Numbered from the stretch's first letter, positions 15,416-25,728 are shown. The stretch is 53,514 nt of DNA from an uncultured Bacilli bacterium (GCA_944358865.1 CALVRV010000008.1:1-53514); one strand, 5' to 3'. Translations and numbers: made by a program. Notes: generated from the letters alone by a model not told the origin.

Positions 15416-16005
15416 TGGAAGAAATTAAAATTAAAAATAAAACTTGGACGATACTTGAAACTATTAAAGAAAATCGTTGTTATAAAGTTCAAAGAAAGAA
15501 AAAAGTCGGCATTTTGAAAAAATTTATTAGCGAATCCGATGAATTTTCAAATTTTTTGGATTTTTATAAAAGATTAAAAATCGCTAATGTGAGAATGCCT
15601 AAAGTTCTTGTTATTGATAAAAAAAATTCCTATGTTGTAGTGGAATATTTACAAGGTGAACTTATTTTAGATTTATTATTAAAAGACAATTTAAATGAAA
15701 AGATTTATAGCGATATTTTTGAACAAGATTGGTTAGCAAGATATGAAAAAATATCATTAAATTTCTATCCAGAAAATTGGCTTATTTCTAATGATAAATT
15801 GTATTATTTACCATTTGTTTTTAGTGATGGTATTGATGAAAATAAAACTTTTGAAAAATACTATATTCGTTATTGGTTTTTTAGTAAAGAATTTGTTAAA
15901 CATGCAGAAAGTTTAAATAAAATTGTTAATAAATCTCGATTAAAAGATGAATATCAACTAAATAAAGATATTGTTCTTACTACGATTAAACATCACATTA
16001 TTTAA
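15415..16005 (+). CDS. Small kinase-fold protein, possibly inactive
   Basis: A 196-residue protein that looks like a cut-down aminoglycoside-phosphotransferase/RIO-type kinase. A beta-rich N-lobe ends in VLVIDKKNSYVVVEYLQGELI (about 64-84), the hinge of such kinases. FYPENWLISNDKLYYLPFVF near 119-138 matches the catalytic-loop region (pattern HPGNIL...IDF), but the catalytic Asp before it and the metal-binding Asp after it are not present, so it may be a pseudokinase. The start codon overlaps the stop of the protease gene, and prs follows after 5 nt, so it belongs to that operon. Its role is unknown; this family assignment is moderate. Confidence 0.45.
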   Translation: MEEIKIKNKTWTILETIKENRCYKVQRKKKVGILKKFISESDEFSNFLDFYKRLKIANVRMPKVLVIDKKNSYVVVEYLQGELILDLLLKDNLNEKIYSDIFEQDWLARYEKISLNFYPENWLISNDKLYYLPFVFSDGIDENKTFEKYYIRYWFFSKEFVKHAESLNKIVNKSRLKDEYQLNKDIVLTTIKHHII

Positions 16006-16010
16006 AGATT

Positions 16011-16931
16011 ATGGAAAATATTATTTTTAATATCGATTCTCATCAAAATTTAGTTAAAAAATTAGCAAAACTTTTAAACATGGAAGTAGGGAAAGTAAAA
16101 ACTACTTATTTTTGTGATGGGGAAGTAATGTCAAAATCTTTAAGTGATGTTAAAAATAAAAATGTTTTTATTGTCCAATCTAGTGATAAACCCGCTGTTG
16201 AACATATATTTAAAATATTATTACTAATAGATTCTGTTAAACATGCAGGAGCAAAAAATATTTATTTATTTATGCCATACTTTGGTTTTTCAAGACAAGA
16301 AAGAATATCCTGGACTAATGAACCAAATTCTTGTCAAGTAGTTGCTCGTTGCTTATCAATAAGCGGAATTAAAGCTTTATATAGTATAGATTTACATCAT
16401 CCTATTATTTATTCATTTTTCGATGTACCTGTTATTGATATTCATCCACATGAAATATTTAAAAACTATTATTTAAATTATTTTTTGAAAAATAATATTA
16501 GTCTTGATGATGTATGTGTTGTTGCGCCAGATCATGGTGCAAATCAAAGAGCGCATCAATTAAGTGATGCTTTAAATTTAAAAAATGAAGTTGTTATTTT
16601 AACTAAACATAGACCAAAAGCTAATAATTGTGAAATACTCGCTATTGATGGAGAAGTTAAAGATAAATATTGCATTATTATCGATGATATTATCGATACT
16701 GGTAAAACAATATATAACGCTAGCAAAATGTTAATTGAAAACGGAGCTAAAAAAATTTTTGTCGGTGCTAGTCATCCTGTTTTATCTAAAGGATATAGTA
16801 AATATTTACATAATAAATACATTGAAGATGTTGTCTTTTTAAATACTATTAATAAAAAATTACCATCTTGGATTTCTATTCTTGACATAACTCCTATTTT
16901 GATAGAGAATATTCAAGGCCTAATTGGCTAA
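16011..16931 (+). CDS. prs: Ribose-phosphate pyrophosphokinase (divergent Prs)
   Basis: A 306-residue PRPP synthetase: ATP plus ribose 5-phosphate gives PRPP for nucleotide and cofactor synthesis. The catalytic flexible loop region is FGFSRQERISW (canonical YARQDRK), followed by the N-domain segment SIDLHHP; VVAPDHGANQRA near 169-180 and the PRPP-binding loop CIIIDDIIDTGKTI near 222-235 are clear. Length matches the family although the sequence is divergent, so a related diphosphokinase activity cannot be excluded. There is no Shine-Dalgarno sequence; it begins 5 nt after the preceding gene. The queT riboswitch starts 8 nt after its stop. Confidence 0.8.
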   Translation: MENIIFNIDSHQNLVKKLAKLLNMEVGKVKTTYFCDGEVMSKSLSDVKNKNVFIVQSSDKPAVEHIFKILLLIDSVKHAGAKNIYLFMPYFGFSRQERISWTNEPNSCQVVARCLSISGIKALYSIDLHHPIIYSFFDVPVIDIHPHEIFKNYYLNYFLKNNISLDDVCVVAPDHGANQRAHQLSDALNLKNEVVILTKHRPKANNCEILAIDGEVKDKYCIIIDDIIDTGKTIYNASKMLIENGAKKIFVGASHPVLSKGYSKYLHNKYIEDVVFLNTINKKLPSWISILDITPILIENIQGLIG

Positions 16932-16938
16932 TTATAAA

Positions 16939-16980
16939 TTAAGTGTTACCTTGCCTAACCACTTAAAAAATAAAACAAGG
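16939..16980 (+). promoter_or_regulatory. PreQ1-I riboswitch controlling queT translation
   Basis: Stem P1 pairs TTAAGTG (16939-16945) with CACTTAA (16960-16966). The loop CCTTG (16949-16953) pairs with CAAGG (16976-16980) to form the H-type pseudoknot, and the A-rich strand AAAAATAAAA joins them, exactly the preQ1-I architecture. The 3' half of the pseudoknot overlaps the ribosome binding site AAGGAG (16977-16982), so ligand binding should block translation. There is no room for a terminator. Confidence 0.93.
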
Positions 16981-16982
16981 AG

Positions 16983-17507
16983 ATGATTATTATTAAACTT
17001 ACAGTAAAAGATATTACTTATAATGCAGTTATAGCGGCGCTTTATATCGCAATTACATTATTATCAATACCCATATCATATGGACAATTACAATTTCGTA
17101 TTAGTGAAATTTTAGTTTTGCTTGTCTTTTTTAAGAAAAATTATGCTTATGGTATTTGTTTAGGAACAATGATAGCTAATTTTGGATCAACATTAAGTTT
17201 ATGGGATGTTTTGTTTGGAACAATTGCTACTTTACTTGCCTGTATATGTATTATGTTTTCTAAACATTTATTATTAGCGATTATATTTCCAGTTATTTTT
17301 AATGGCCTAATTGTTGGCTTTGAATTACTTCTTTTTGTCAGCGGCTTACAAGCAGGATTTGTTGAATTTTTAGTTCTTGCTGGATGGGTAAGTTTAGGTG
17401 AACTGACCGTTATGATTGTTGGGTATCTATTATTTATGATTTTAAAAAGAAGAAAAGATTTTTCAAAAATAATTAATGGAAATCAAAATCTTGATTTTAA
17501 ATTTTAA
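16983..17507 (+). CDS. queT: Queuosine precursor ECF transporter S component QueT
   Basis: A 174-residue membrane protein with five to six hydrophobic segments, the substrate-binding S component that imports preQ1/preQ0-type queuosine precursors. The opening LTVKDITYNAVIAALYIAIT and the segment YGQLQFRISEILVLLVFF are typical of the QueT family. Family members use a shared EcfA1-EcfA2-EcfT motor, encoded at 48134-50671. The preQ1-I riboswitch directly upstream confirms the substrate. The ATG at 16983 immediately follows AAGGAG with no spacer, which is too close; an ATT codon at 16989 or 16992 at normal distance could be the real initiator and would give MKLTVKDI. Confidence 0.92.
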   Translation: MIIIKLTVKDITYNAVIAALYIAITLLSIPISYGQLQFRISEILVLLVFFKKNYAYGICLGTMIANFGSTLSLWDVLFGTIATLLACICIMFSKHLLLAIIFPVIFNGLIVGFELLLFVSGLQAGFVEFLVLAGWVSLGELTVMIVGYLLFMILKRRKDFSKIINGNQNLDFKF

Positions 17508-17590
17508 TCAATTTATATAATTTTTATTGCAAAACCCTAATATTTTCTTAATTCTAATGAATTTTAATGCGTTTTTATTTAAAACAAAGA

Positions 17591-17619
17591 TTTTAAAACA
17601 TCATGGTTTTATATATAAT
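17591..17619 (+). promoter_or_regulatory. Leaderless tgt promoter
   Basis: -10 TATAAT (17614-17619) lies 7 nt before the tgt ATG at 17627; a poor -35 TTTTAA (17591-17596) is at 17-bp spacing. No ribosome binding site. Confidence 0.55.
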
Positions 17620-17623
17620 ATAA

Positions 17624-18753
<1,130 letters not shown>

Positions 18754-18754
<1 letters not shown>

Positions 18755-19794
18755 TGGATATCAATTTATTTGATTTTGATTTGCCTGAACAATTAATTGC
18801 CCAGTCTCCAATTGATAAAAGAGATCATTCTCGTTTACTTTTAGTGGATGTTAATAAAAAAGAATATCAAGATAAGCATTTTTATGACATTATTGATTAT
18901 TTAAATAAAGGCGATGTCTTAGTTAGAAACAACACGAAAGTTATTCCAGCGCGTTTATTTGGAATCAAAGAAAAAACAAACGCTCATGTTGAAGTATTAC
19001 TTTTAAGACAATTAAAAGATGATTGTTGGGAGTGTTTGTGTGGTAATGCTAAAACTATTAAAGAAGACACTATTATTGATTTTGGTGATGGTCTATTAAA
19101 AGGAAAATGTATTGAAGTTAAAGATGAAGGAATAAGAATTTTAAAATTTATTTATCAAGGAATATTTTTAGAAATATTAGATAAATTAGGAAAGATGCCT
19201 CTTCCACCTTATATTAAAAAACAATTAGGAGATAATTCACGTTATCAAACAGTCTACGCTAAAGTAGAGGGAAGCGCTGCTGCTCCAACAGCAGGTTTTC
19301 ATTTTAGTGAAGAATTATTTGAAAAAATAAAAAATAAAGGTGTCATTATTGTTGATGTTACTCTTCATATTGGTTTAGGAACATTTAGACCAGTAAAAGT
19401 ACAAGATACTAAAGATCACATTATGCACAGTGAATTTTACCAATTAAGTAAAGAAGCATGTGACATTTTAAATCTAGCTAAAAAAGAGCATCGACGTATT
19501 ATTGCTGTTGGTACGACATCATTAAGAACTTTAGAAGCTAATATGACTAAATATGGTGTTTTTACTCCTACTTATGAAGATACTGATATATTTATTCAAC
19601 CTGGATATAAATTTAAAGCTATCGATGCTTTGATAACAAATTTTCATTTGCCTAAATCTACTTTAATTATGCTTGTCAGCGCTCTGGCTGGACGCGAATT
19701 TATTTTAAAGTGTTATCAACACGCAATTAAAGAGAAATATCGCTTCTTTTCTTTTGGAGATGCAATGTTTATTTATGATACACAAAAAGAATAA
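18754..19794 (+). CDS. queA: S-adenosylmethionine:tRNA ribosyltransferase-isomerase
   Basis: A 346-residue enzyme that transfers and isomerises the ribosyl part of SAM onto preQ1-tRNA, giving epoxyqueuosine. Family motifs: [14 protein letters not shown] at the N-terminus, [16 protein letters not shown] near 55-70, KMPLPPYI, the long conserved stretch around [12 protein letters not shown] near 174-185, and [13 protein letters not shown]-like [13 protein letters not shown]. Full length. It overlaps tgt by one base and queH by 20 nt, so the three form one operon. Confidence 0.97.
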
Positions 19795-20410
19795 TTATCA
19801 TACTAAGATGCTAGATATTATATCTAGTTTAGGAAATAATAAACCTAAATTGCTTTTACATGTTTGCTGTGGTCCTTGTTTTACGATTCCTTACGAATAT
19901 TTAAAAGATCATTTTAAAATTACTCTTTATTTTAATAATTCAAATATTTATCCATATGAAGAATATAAGAGAAGATTAGATGAATTAAAAAGATATTGTT
20001 TTGAAATTAACGCTGATATAGATATTGTTATAAAACCTTATGATAATGAAAAATATATGGAAGATATTTTACCATTAAAAGATATTAAAGAAGGTGGAAC
20101 AAGATGTTTTCTTTGTTATGAAAAAAGATTGTCTGATGCTTATAAATTTGCTTATGATAACAATTTTGATTTTGTTAGTTCAGTAATGTCAATTTCACGT
20201 TATAAAAATGCAGATAAAATTAATGAGATTGGCTATAAATATCAAAATATTTATCCTAGTGTTAAATGGTTATACGCTGATTTTAAAAAAGAAAACGGCT
20301 ATGAAAAATCTAAAGAAATTATTTTAAAACATCATATGTATTTTCAACATTATTGTGGCTGCAGTATTTCTTATGATGAATATTTAAAAAAGGAAAAAAA
20401 CGAAAAATAA
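19775..20410 (+). CDS. queH: Epoxyqueuosine reductase QueH
   Basis: A 211-residue member of the DUF208/QueH family, the iron-sulfur enzyme that reduces epoxyqueuosine-tRNA to queuosine-tRNA in bacteria lacking QueG. Cysteine motifs are visible: [11 protein letters not shown] near 25-35, [13 protein letters not shown] near 107-119 and the C-terminal HYCGCSIS. I start at ATG 19775 because the segment [14 protein letters not shown] aligns with the usual N-terminus of QueH proteins; the farther in-frame TTG 19754 and the nearer ATG 19808 are less likely. The start lies within queA. It completes salvage of queuosine from imported preQ1. Confidence 0.92.
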   Translation: MIHKKNNYHTKMLDIISSLGNNKPKLLLHVCCGPCFTIPYEYLKDHFKITLYFNNSNIYPYEEYKRRLDELKRYCFEINADIDIVIKPYDNEKYMEDILPLKDIKEGGTRCFLCYEKRLSDAYKFAYDNNFDFVSSVMSISRYKNADKINEIGYKYQNIYPSVKWLYADFKKENGYEKSKEIILKHHMYFQHYCGCSISYDEYLKKEKNEK

Positions 20411-20445
20411 ATCATTTTTTGCACTAAAAAATAATGATTTTGTTT
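20409..20445 (+). terminator. Probable intrinsic terminator after queH
   Basis: AAATCATTTTTT (20409-20420) can pair with AAAAAATAATGATTT (about 20426-20440) with a one-base bulge, followed by TGTTT. The stem is AT-rich but long. Confidence 0.5.
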
Positions 20446-20530
20446 AATTTTAATAGTTAAATTTTTAATTATTTTTATCTTCTTTTTTTCGCATTTAAAA
20501 ATAATACATTTTATATTTATAAAATAATAG

Positions 20531-20559
20531 TTGACATAGTTAATAAATATAGGTATATT
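20531..20559 (+). promoter_or_regulatory. Main promoter of the r-protein superoperon
   Basis: -35 TTGACA (20531-20536), 17-bp spacer, -10 TATATT (20554-20559). Transcription should start near 20566, giving a leader of about 120 nt before rpsJ. No other terminator or clear promoter is seen until 35511. Confidence 0.75.
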
Positions 20560-20565
20560 TTATTC

Positions 20566-20685
20566 GTTGACTGCGCGATGATATGCGAGGTTGCCGATAC
20601 GCCTACAGGCGTTGTCATGAAGGGCTATCGGGGAATTTGCATGGAGCAATAGTTATGCCTGTAAAAATATAAAGGAGGAAACATC
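20566..20685 (+). promoter_or_regulatory. Structured 5' leader of the S10 operon, likely r-protein autoregulatory element
   Basis: The leader is much richer in GC than flanking intergenic DNA and folds into three stacked helices: ATGCGAG (20583-20589) with TTTGCAT (20636-20642), CCGATA (20594-20599) with TATCGG (20626-20631), and the hairpin CGCC-TACA-GGCG (20600-20611). Asymmetric internal loops separate them. In gammaproteobacteria the S10 leader binds L4; by position this leader likely serves similar feedback, but the ligand is inference. Confidence 0.6.
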
Positions 20686-20997
20686 ATGGCAAAAACAACC
20701 AAAATTCGTGTTCGTCTAAAATCATATGATCACGCTAATCTTGATAGCAGTGCAATGAGAATAGTCGAAGCTGCGAAAAACACTGGTGCTAAAGTTGTTG
20801 GTCCTGTACCATTACCAACCGAAAAGCAAGTGTTTACAATCTTAAGAGCGGTTCACAAATATAAAGACGCTCGTGAACAATTCGAAATTCGTACACACAA
20901 AAGAATTATCGATATCACCAATCCTAAAAAAGAGACAATTGATGCTTTAAGAAATCTTGATCTCCCAAGCGGTGTTGATATCGATATCAAATTATAA
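20686..20997 (+). CDS. rpsJ: 30S ribosomal protein S10
   Basis: A 103-residue protein of the 30S head, also the NusE partner of NusB in antitermination. It shows the family sequence [23 protein letters not shown]..., [16 protein letters not shown] and the C-terminal [13 protein letters not shown]. Full length. AAAGGAGG at 20671-20678 sets the start. First gene of the superoperon behind the structured leader. Confidence 0.98.
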   Translation: MAKTTKIRVRLKSYDHANLDSSAMRIVEAAKNTGAKVVGPVPLPTEKQVFTILRAVHKYKDAREQFEIRTHKRIIDITNPKKETIDALRNLDLPSGVDIDIKL

Positions 20998-21011
20998 GAG
21001 GAGGTAAGAGC

Positions 21012-21725
21012 ATGAAATCTATTTTAGGACGTAAGATGGGTATGACTCAAGTATTCGCCGCAGATGGAACAATGTATGCTGTTACCGTAGTCGAAGTCTT
21101 ACCTAACATCGTTACACAAGTCAAAACAAAAGAAAAAGATGGCTATGAAGCGATTCAAGTTGGCTATGAAGATAAAAAAGAAAGCCGCGCCAATAAATGT
21201 GAAAAAGGTATCGATTTAAAAGCTGGTACAACTTGTAAATATCATCACGTTGAATTAAAAGGTGATGAAATGACCAATTATAAAGTTGGCGATGCAATTA
21301 CATGTGATATCTTCAAAGCTGGTGAAATGGTCGACGTTATCGGAACTAGCAAAGGTCATGGTTATGCTGGTGTCATCAAAAGATGGAATCATCATATCGG
21401 ACCAAAAGGTCATGGTTCTGGATATCATAGAGGCCAAGGTTCATTCGCTAACAATGGTCGTTGCAACAACCGTGTCATCCCAGGTAAAAAGATGTCAGGT
21501 CATATGGGCAACAAATCTGTTACTGTATTAAACCTAGTTGTTGTAGATAGCAATAAAGAAAAAGGTTACTTATTAATTAAAGGTGCCTTACCAGGACCTA
21601 AAAAATCATTAGTGGTCGTTCGTTCACCTATTAAAACAATTAAAAAAGCAACCCCAGTTAAAGAAATTATTAATAGAACAAAAAAAGAAGAAGTAGCTAG
21701 TGAAGTTGCTAGTGAAAATAACTAA
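21012..21725 (+). CDS. rplC: 50S ribosomal protein L3
   Basis: A 237-residue protein near the peptidyl-transferase centre. N-terminus [25 protein letters not shown] and the loop [39 protein letters not shown] are diagnostic. About 25 residues longer than usual through a Lys/Glu/Val-rich tail after residue 210. Preceded by GAGGAGG; 14 nt after rpsJ. Confidence 0.97.
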   Translation: MKSILGRKMGMTQVFAADGTMYAVTVVEVLPNIVTQVKTKEKDGYEAIQVGYEDKKESRANKCEKGIDLKAGTTCKYHHVELKGDEMTNYKVGDAITCDIFKAGEMVDVIGTSKGHGYAGVIKRWNHHIGPKGHGSGYHRGQGSFANNGRCNNRVIPGKKMSGHMGNKSVTVLNLVVVDSNKEKGYLLIKGALPGPKKSLVVVRSPIKTIKKATPVKEIINRTKKEEVASEVASENN

Positions 21726-21748
21726 CTTGGATGGAAAGGAGAATTAAA

Positions 21749-22387
21749 ATGGCAGAAAGAAAAACTATCAGCGTTAAAGTATTTAATAAAGCTGGCGAAG
21801 AAGTTGGAAAAGTCTCTTTAGATGCTCATGTCTTCAATGTTGAACCACATGCTCAAGCAATGTTTGATGCCGTCCAAGTCTATCAAGCAAATTCACGTCA
21901 AGCAACCGCTAAAACAAAAGTTCGTCATGAAGTAAGCGGTGGTGGTAAAAAACCATGGCGTCAAAAAGGTACAGGACGTGCAAGAGCCGGATCTTCTAGA
22001 AGTCCAATTTGGGTCGGTGGCGGCACTGTCTTTGGTCCAACTGGAGTCCAAAACTTCAAATTATCTCAAAACAAAAAAGAACATAACTTAGCTTTAAGAA
22101 GCGCATTATCTAGCAAAACTAAAAATGGCTTAATCGTTGTTGATTCATTAGCTCTTGATAGCAAAAAAACCAAAGATTTTGCAAATATGCTTAAAGCTTT
22201 AAAAGCAGAAACTAAAGTCTTAGTAGTAAGTGACAATTTAGATGAAAATCTTATCTTAGGTTGCGCTAACTTAAACTGGGTTAAATTAGTTTCTACAACC
22301 AATGTCAGCGTCTATGATGTCTTAAATGTCGACAATTTAATTATTAGTAAAGACGCAATTAAAACTTTACAGGAGGCTTTAAACTAA
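21749..22387 (+). CDS. rplD: 50S ribosomal protein L4
   Basis: A 212-residue protein lining the exit tunnel. The tunnel loop region KPWRQKGTGRARAGSSRSP is near 70-88, followed by GGGTVFGP. ATG 21749 is preferred over the in-frame ATG at 21731 because GGAAAGGAG (21734-21742) precedes it at normal distance and the sequence MAERKTISVKVFNKAGEEV begins there. L4 is the known S10-operon regulator in some bacteria. Confidence 0.97.
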   Translation: MAERKTISVKVFNKAGEEVGKVSLDAHVFNVEPHAQAMFDAVQVYQANSRQATAKTKVRHEVSGGGKKPWRQKGTGRARAGSSRSPIWVGGGTVFGPTGVQNFKLSQNKKEHNLALRSALSSKTKNGLIVVDSLALDSKKTKDFANMLKALKAETKVLVVSDNLDENLILGCANLNWVKLVSTTNVSVYDVLNVDNLIISKDAIKTLQEALN

Positions 22388-22388
22388 T

Positions 22389-22766
22389 ATGGCAGAAGAA
22401 GTTAAAAAAACCACAAGAGCAAAAAAAGCCAAAAAAGAAGAAAAAGTTGAGCAAGTTATAAAATTTGCAAAACCAACCTTCAAAGATTATGAAGTCATCT
22501 TGCATCCAATCATTACTGAAAAAACAATGACCTTAATGCAAGAACAAAATAAAATAACCTTAAAAGTTAGACCTGATACTAACAAAACTGAAGTAAAATT
22601 AGCGTTTGAAAGAATTTACCAAGTTGAAGTTAGCAATGTCGCAATTAGCAATGTAGTTAGCAAAGCTAAATCACGTGGAACAAGATATCCTGGTCGTATC
22701 TCTGGTTATAAAAAAGCTATCGTCACTGTTAAAGAAGGCGAAGCAATTGACTTATTTAAAGAATAA
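22389..22766 (+). CDS. rplW: 50S ribosomal protein L23
   Basis: A 125-residue protein at the tunnel exit, docking site for trigger factor and SRP. The core begins near residue 34 (YEVILHPIITEKTMTLM) and contains the usual loop KSRGTRYPGRISGYKKAIVTV. The first 30 residues are an added Lys/Glu/Ala-rich tail that most L23 proteins lack. It begins one base after rplD. Confidence 0.96.
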   Translation: MAEEVKKTTRAKKAKKEEKVEQVIKFAKPTFKDYEVILHPIITEKTMTLMQEQNKITLKVRPDTNKTEVKLAFERIYQVEVSNVAISNVVSKAKSRGTRYPGRISGYKKAIVTVKEGEAIDLFKE

Positions 22767-22768
22767 AG

Positions 22769-22780
22769 ACGCGTACGCGT
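22769..22780. repeat. GC-rich 12-bp perfect palindrome between rplW and rplB
   Basis: ACGCGTACGCGT is its own reverse complement and stands in the only sizeable gap of this part of the operon. It is not followed by a T-tract, so it is not a terminator. Confidence 0.6.
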
Positions 22781-22807
22781 AAATAACTAAATTATAGGAG
22801 GAAGAAA

Positions 22808-23644
22808 ATGTCTATTAGAACTTATAAACCGACGACACCAAGCCGTCGTAACATGACCAACACGACATTTGAAGAAATTACGGCATCCACTCCTGAGAAA
22901 AGTTTATTAGTCAAAAAGAATAAAACAGGTGGAAGAAACAATCAAGGCGTAATTACCACCCGTCATATCGGCGGTGGACATAAACAAAAATATCGTGTGA
23001 TCGATTTTAAAAGAACAAAAGATGGTATTCCTGCAATTGTTAAAACAATCGAATACGATCCAAACCGTAATGCTTATATCTCACTAGTCGCATATTTAGA
23101 TGGTGAAAAACGCTATATCATCTATCCACAAGGCTTAAAAGTTGGCGATAGAATTGTCTCTGGTGAGCAAGTTGATACTAAAGTTGGTAATGCAATGTTA
23201 CTAGCGCACATTCCAGAAGGTAGCTTCATTCATAACGTTGAATTAACTCCTGGAAAAGGTGGTCAATTATGCCGCGCTGCCGGTACTAGTGCTCAAGTAT
23301 TAGGTGCAGAAGGCAAATATGTTATCTTAAGACTTGCCTCTGGCGAAATGAGAAAAGTCTTAGCCAAATGCCGCGCAACTATCGGACAAGTTGGCAATGA
23401 AGATTATTCACTAGTAAATAAAGGAAAAGCTGGTAAATCTCGCTGGTTAGGCATTAGACCTACAGTTAGAGGTAGTGTTATGAACCCAGTCGATCACCCA
23501 CATGGTGGTGGTGAAGGTAAATGTCCTGTCGGACGTGATGCACCTCGTACACCTTGGGGTAAACGTGCAATGGGTGTTAAGACCAGAAGAAATAAAAAGT
23601 CATCGACACAATTAATCATTCGTCGTCGTAATGGCGCTAAATAA
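22808..23644 (+). CDS. rplB: 50S ribosomal protein L2
   Basis: A 278-residue protein required for subunit joining and peptidyl transfer. The conserved C-terminal region [19 protein letters not shown] contains His230, the residue equivalent to the functionally critical His of E. coli L2. N-terminal TPSRRNMT and [19 protein letters not shown] are also typical. Full length. AGGAGG precedes the start. Confidence 0.98.
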   Translation: MSIRTYKPTTPSRRNMTNTTFEEITASTPEKSLLVKKNKTGGRNNQGVITTRHIGGGHKQKYRVIDFKRTKDGIPAIVKTIEYDPNRNAYISLVAYLDGEKRYIIYPQGLKVGDRIVSGEQVDTKVGNAMLLAHIPEGSFIHNVELTPGKGGQLCRAAGTSAQVLGAEGKYVILRLASGEMRKVLAKCRATIGQVGNEDYSLVNKGKAGKSRWLGIRPTVRGSVMNPVDHPHGGGEGKCPVGRDAPRTPWGKRAMGVKTRRNKKSSTQLIIRRRNGAK

Positions 23645-23664
23645 GGACAAAGGAGGTAAATAAT

Positions 23665-23952
23665 ATGGCAAGAAGTTTGAAAAAAGGTCCATTCGTGGAT
23701 GAACATTTAATGAAAAAAGTTGAAGCTTTAGATGCTGCAAACAAAAAAGAAATCATTAAAACTTGGTCAAGACGTTCTACAATATTCCCTATCTTTGTCG
23801 GACACACATTCGCTGTTTATAATGGCAAAGAACATATCTCAGTCTATGTTACAGAAGATATGGTTGGTCATAAATTAGGGGAATTTGCCCCAACTAGAAA
23901 TTTCAGCGGTCACCATGGTAATAATGCCGCGGATAAGGCTGCAAGTAAATAG
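23665..23952 (+). CDS. rpsS: 30S ribosomal protein S19
   Basis: A 95-residue head protein next to S13. [44 protein letters not shown] and [16 protein letters not shown] are fully typical. AAAGGAGG precedes it; it ends in TAG and rplV follows after 8 nt. Confidence 0.98.
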   Translation: MARSLKKGPFVDEHLMKKVEALDAANKKEIIKTWSRRSTIFPIFVGHTFAVYNGKEHISVYVTEDMVGHKLGEFAPTRNFSGHHGNNAADKAASK

Positions 23953-23960
23953 GAGGTAAT

Positions 23961-24398
23961 ATGGCACCAAGAAAGAAAAAAGAAGTTGTCGAAGAAACAA
24001 AAAACGAAGCAACTAAACAATCTAAAAAAGTAAAAAAAGAAAAAGTTGAAGAAAAACCTCCTGTTACCGAAGCATATGCAGTAGCAAAAAATGTTAGAAC
24101 TACTCCTAGAAAAGTACGCTTAGTTATCGATCTAGTTAGAGGAAAAGATGTTAAAACAGCATTAGGAATCTTAGCTAACGTTAATAAAGCTGCCACTAGT
24201 GATGTAATTAAAGTTATTAAATCTGCTGCAAGCAACGCTACTAATAACTTCGGAATGGATGAATCAAGATTATACATCCACACCATCTATGCTAATGATG
24301 GTATTAAGATGAAAAGATACTTACCAAGAGCAAAAGGTTCCGCTTCTGGTTTAGTAAAAAGAGCAAGCAATATCACCGTTGTGGTGAAAATGCGCTAA
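23961..24398 (+). CDS. rplV: 50S ribosomal protein L22
   Basis: A 145-residue tunnel protein. The core starts near residue 35 (AYAVAKNVRTTPRKVRLVIDLVRG) and holds NNFGMDESRLYI and the tunnel loop MKRYLPRAKGSASGLVKRASNITVVV. About 33 added N-terminal residues are rich in Lys, Glu and Val, as in L23 and L5 of this operon. Confidence 0.97.
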   Translation: MAPRKKKEVVEETKNEATKQSKKVKKEKVEEKPPVTEAYAVAKNVRTTPRKVRLVIDLVRGKDVKTALGILANVNKAATSDVIKVIKSAASNATNNFGMDESRLYIHTIYANDGIKMKRYLPRAKGSASGLVKRASNITVVVKMR

Positions 24399-24415
24399 GG
24401 AGGTAAAGGTTAAAC

Positions 24416-25093
24416 ATGGGTCAAAAAGTTAATCCAGTAGGTATGAGAATCGGTATCAATCGTGAATGGAATTCACGTTGGTATGCTGATGATAAATCTT
24501 TCAATGTTTGCTTAAATGAAGATATTAAAATTCGTAATTTCTTACAAAGCGAACTCAAAAAAGGAAAAGCTAATCTCTCTCATATCGAAATTGAAAGAAC
24601 TAAAGCGGATAACGGTACTAGAGTTTTAGTTTCAATCTTTACAGACGCTCCTGGTGCAATCATTGGAGAAAAAGGTACTGAAGTTACTAGACTTGAAAAT
24701 GGTTGCAGCAAACTTATTAAAAATGGAACCTTAAAAATTAGTGTTGTTGATGTTAAACAACCAAAATTAGACGCTAATCTTGTCGCACAAAATATTGCTA
24801 GCCAAATTGAAAATAGAGTTAGCTTTAGAGTCGCACAAAAGAAAGCTATTAAAGATGTTATGAAAGCTGGCGCAAAAGGTATTAGAACACTCGTCAGCGG
24901 TCGTTTAGGCGGTGCAGAAATCGCTCGTAGTGAAGGTTATAAAGAAGGTATTATTCCTCTTCATACCTTAAGAAGCGATATCGACTTCGCTGTTGCACAA
25001 GCTTTGACTACTTATGGTATCATCGGTGTTAAAGTTTGGATCTGCCGTGGTGAAATTCGCCCAACTAAGAAAACACAGGGAGGAGAAGAATAA
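24416..25093 (+). CDS. rpsC: 30S ribosomal protein S3
   Basis: A 225-residue protein at the mRNA entry site. [25 protein letters not shown] is the usual N-terminus, the KH domain has [11 protein letters not shown] near 80-90, and the C-domain has [22 protein letters not shown]. Strong AAGGAGG upstream. rplP follows after 2 nt. Confidence 0.98.
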   Translation: MGQKVNPVGMRIGINREWNSRWYADDKSFNVCLNEDIKIRNFLQSELKKGKANLSHIEIERTKADNGTRVLVSIFTDAPGAIIGEKGTEVTRLENGCSKLIKNGTLKISVVDVKQPKLDANLVAQNIASQIENRVSFRVAQKKAIKDVMKAGAKGIRTLVSGRLGGAEIARSEGYKEGIIPLHTLRSDIDFAVAQALTTYGIIGVKVWICRGEIRPTKKTQGGEE

Positions 25094-25095
25094 AT

Positions 25096-25512
25096 ATGTT
25101 ACAACCAAAAAGAGTAAAATATCGTCGTCCTCATAGAGTATATTACGAAGGCAAATCAAAAGCCGGTAATGAAGTTAGCTTTGGTGAATTTGGTCTTCAA
25201 GCTCAAGAAGGTGCTTGGATTACCGCTAATCAAATCGAAGCTGCCCGTATTGTCTTATCTAGATATACCAATAGAAGTGGACAAGTATGGATTCGTATCT
25301 TCCCACATATTGGTAAAACTGTTAAAGCAGCCGGTACTCGTATGGGTTCTGGTAAAGGTAATCCAGAATTATGGGTTGCTGTTGTCAAACAAGGCCGCGT
25401 CATGTTTGAAATCGGCGGTGTTAATGAAGAAGATGCACGTGAAGCATTAAGACTTGCTTCATATAAGCTTCCAATCAAATGTAAAGTTATTAAAAAGGAG
25501 GAGAGCAAATAA
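25096..25512 (+). CDS. rplP: 50S ribosomal protein L16
   Basis: A 138-residue protein at the A-site of the large subunit. [14 protein letters not shown] and the loop [20 protein letters not shown] are diagnostic. Its stop overlaps the ATG of rpmC (TAATG), so the two are coupled. Confidence 0.98.
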   Translation: MLQPKRVKYRRPHRVYYEGKSKAGNEVSFGEFGLQAQEGAWITANQIEAARIVLSRYTNRSGQVWIRIFPHIGKTVKAAGTRMGSGKGNPELWVAVVKQGRVMFEIGGVNEEDAREALRLASYKLPIKCKVIKKEESK

Positions 25513-25715
25513 TGAAACTCAATGAAATACGTGAGATGTCTACTAGCGAATTAAATGGCAAAGTTTATGAGCTAAAACAAACGCTCTTCGACTTACGCCG
25601 TAAAAAAGCTGTTGGCGCACTTGAACATGGAGAACAAGTTACACGTGTTAGAAAAGATATCGCCCGTTGCTTAATGGTTCTTCGTGAAAGAGAATTAAAT
25701 ATTAACACTAAATAA
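25512..25715 (+). CDS. rpmC: 50S ribosomal protein L29
   Basis: A 67-residue two-helix protein at the tunnel exit. [29 protein letters not shown] and GALEHGEQVTRVRKDIARC are typical. AAGGAGGAGAG within the end of rplP is its ribosome binding site. Confidence 0.96.
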   Translation: MKLNEIREMSTSELNGKVYELKQTLFDLRRKKAVGALEHGEQVTRVRKDIARCLMVLRERELNINTK

Positions 25716-25728
25716 GGAGGACAAATAA

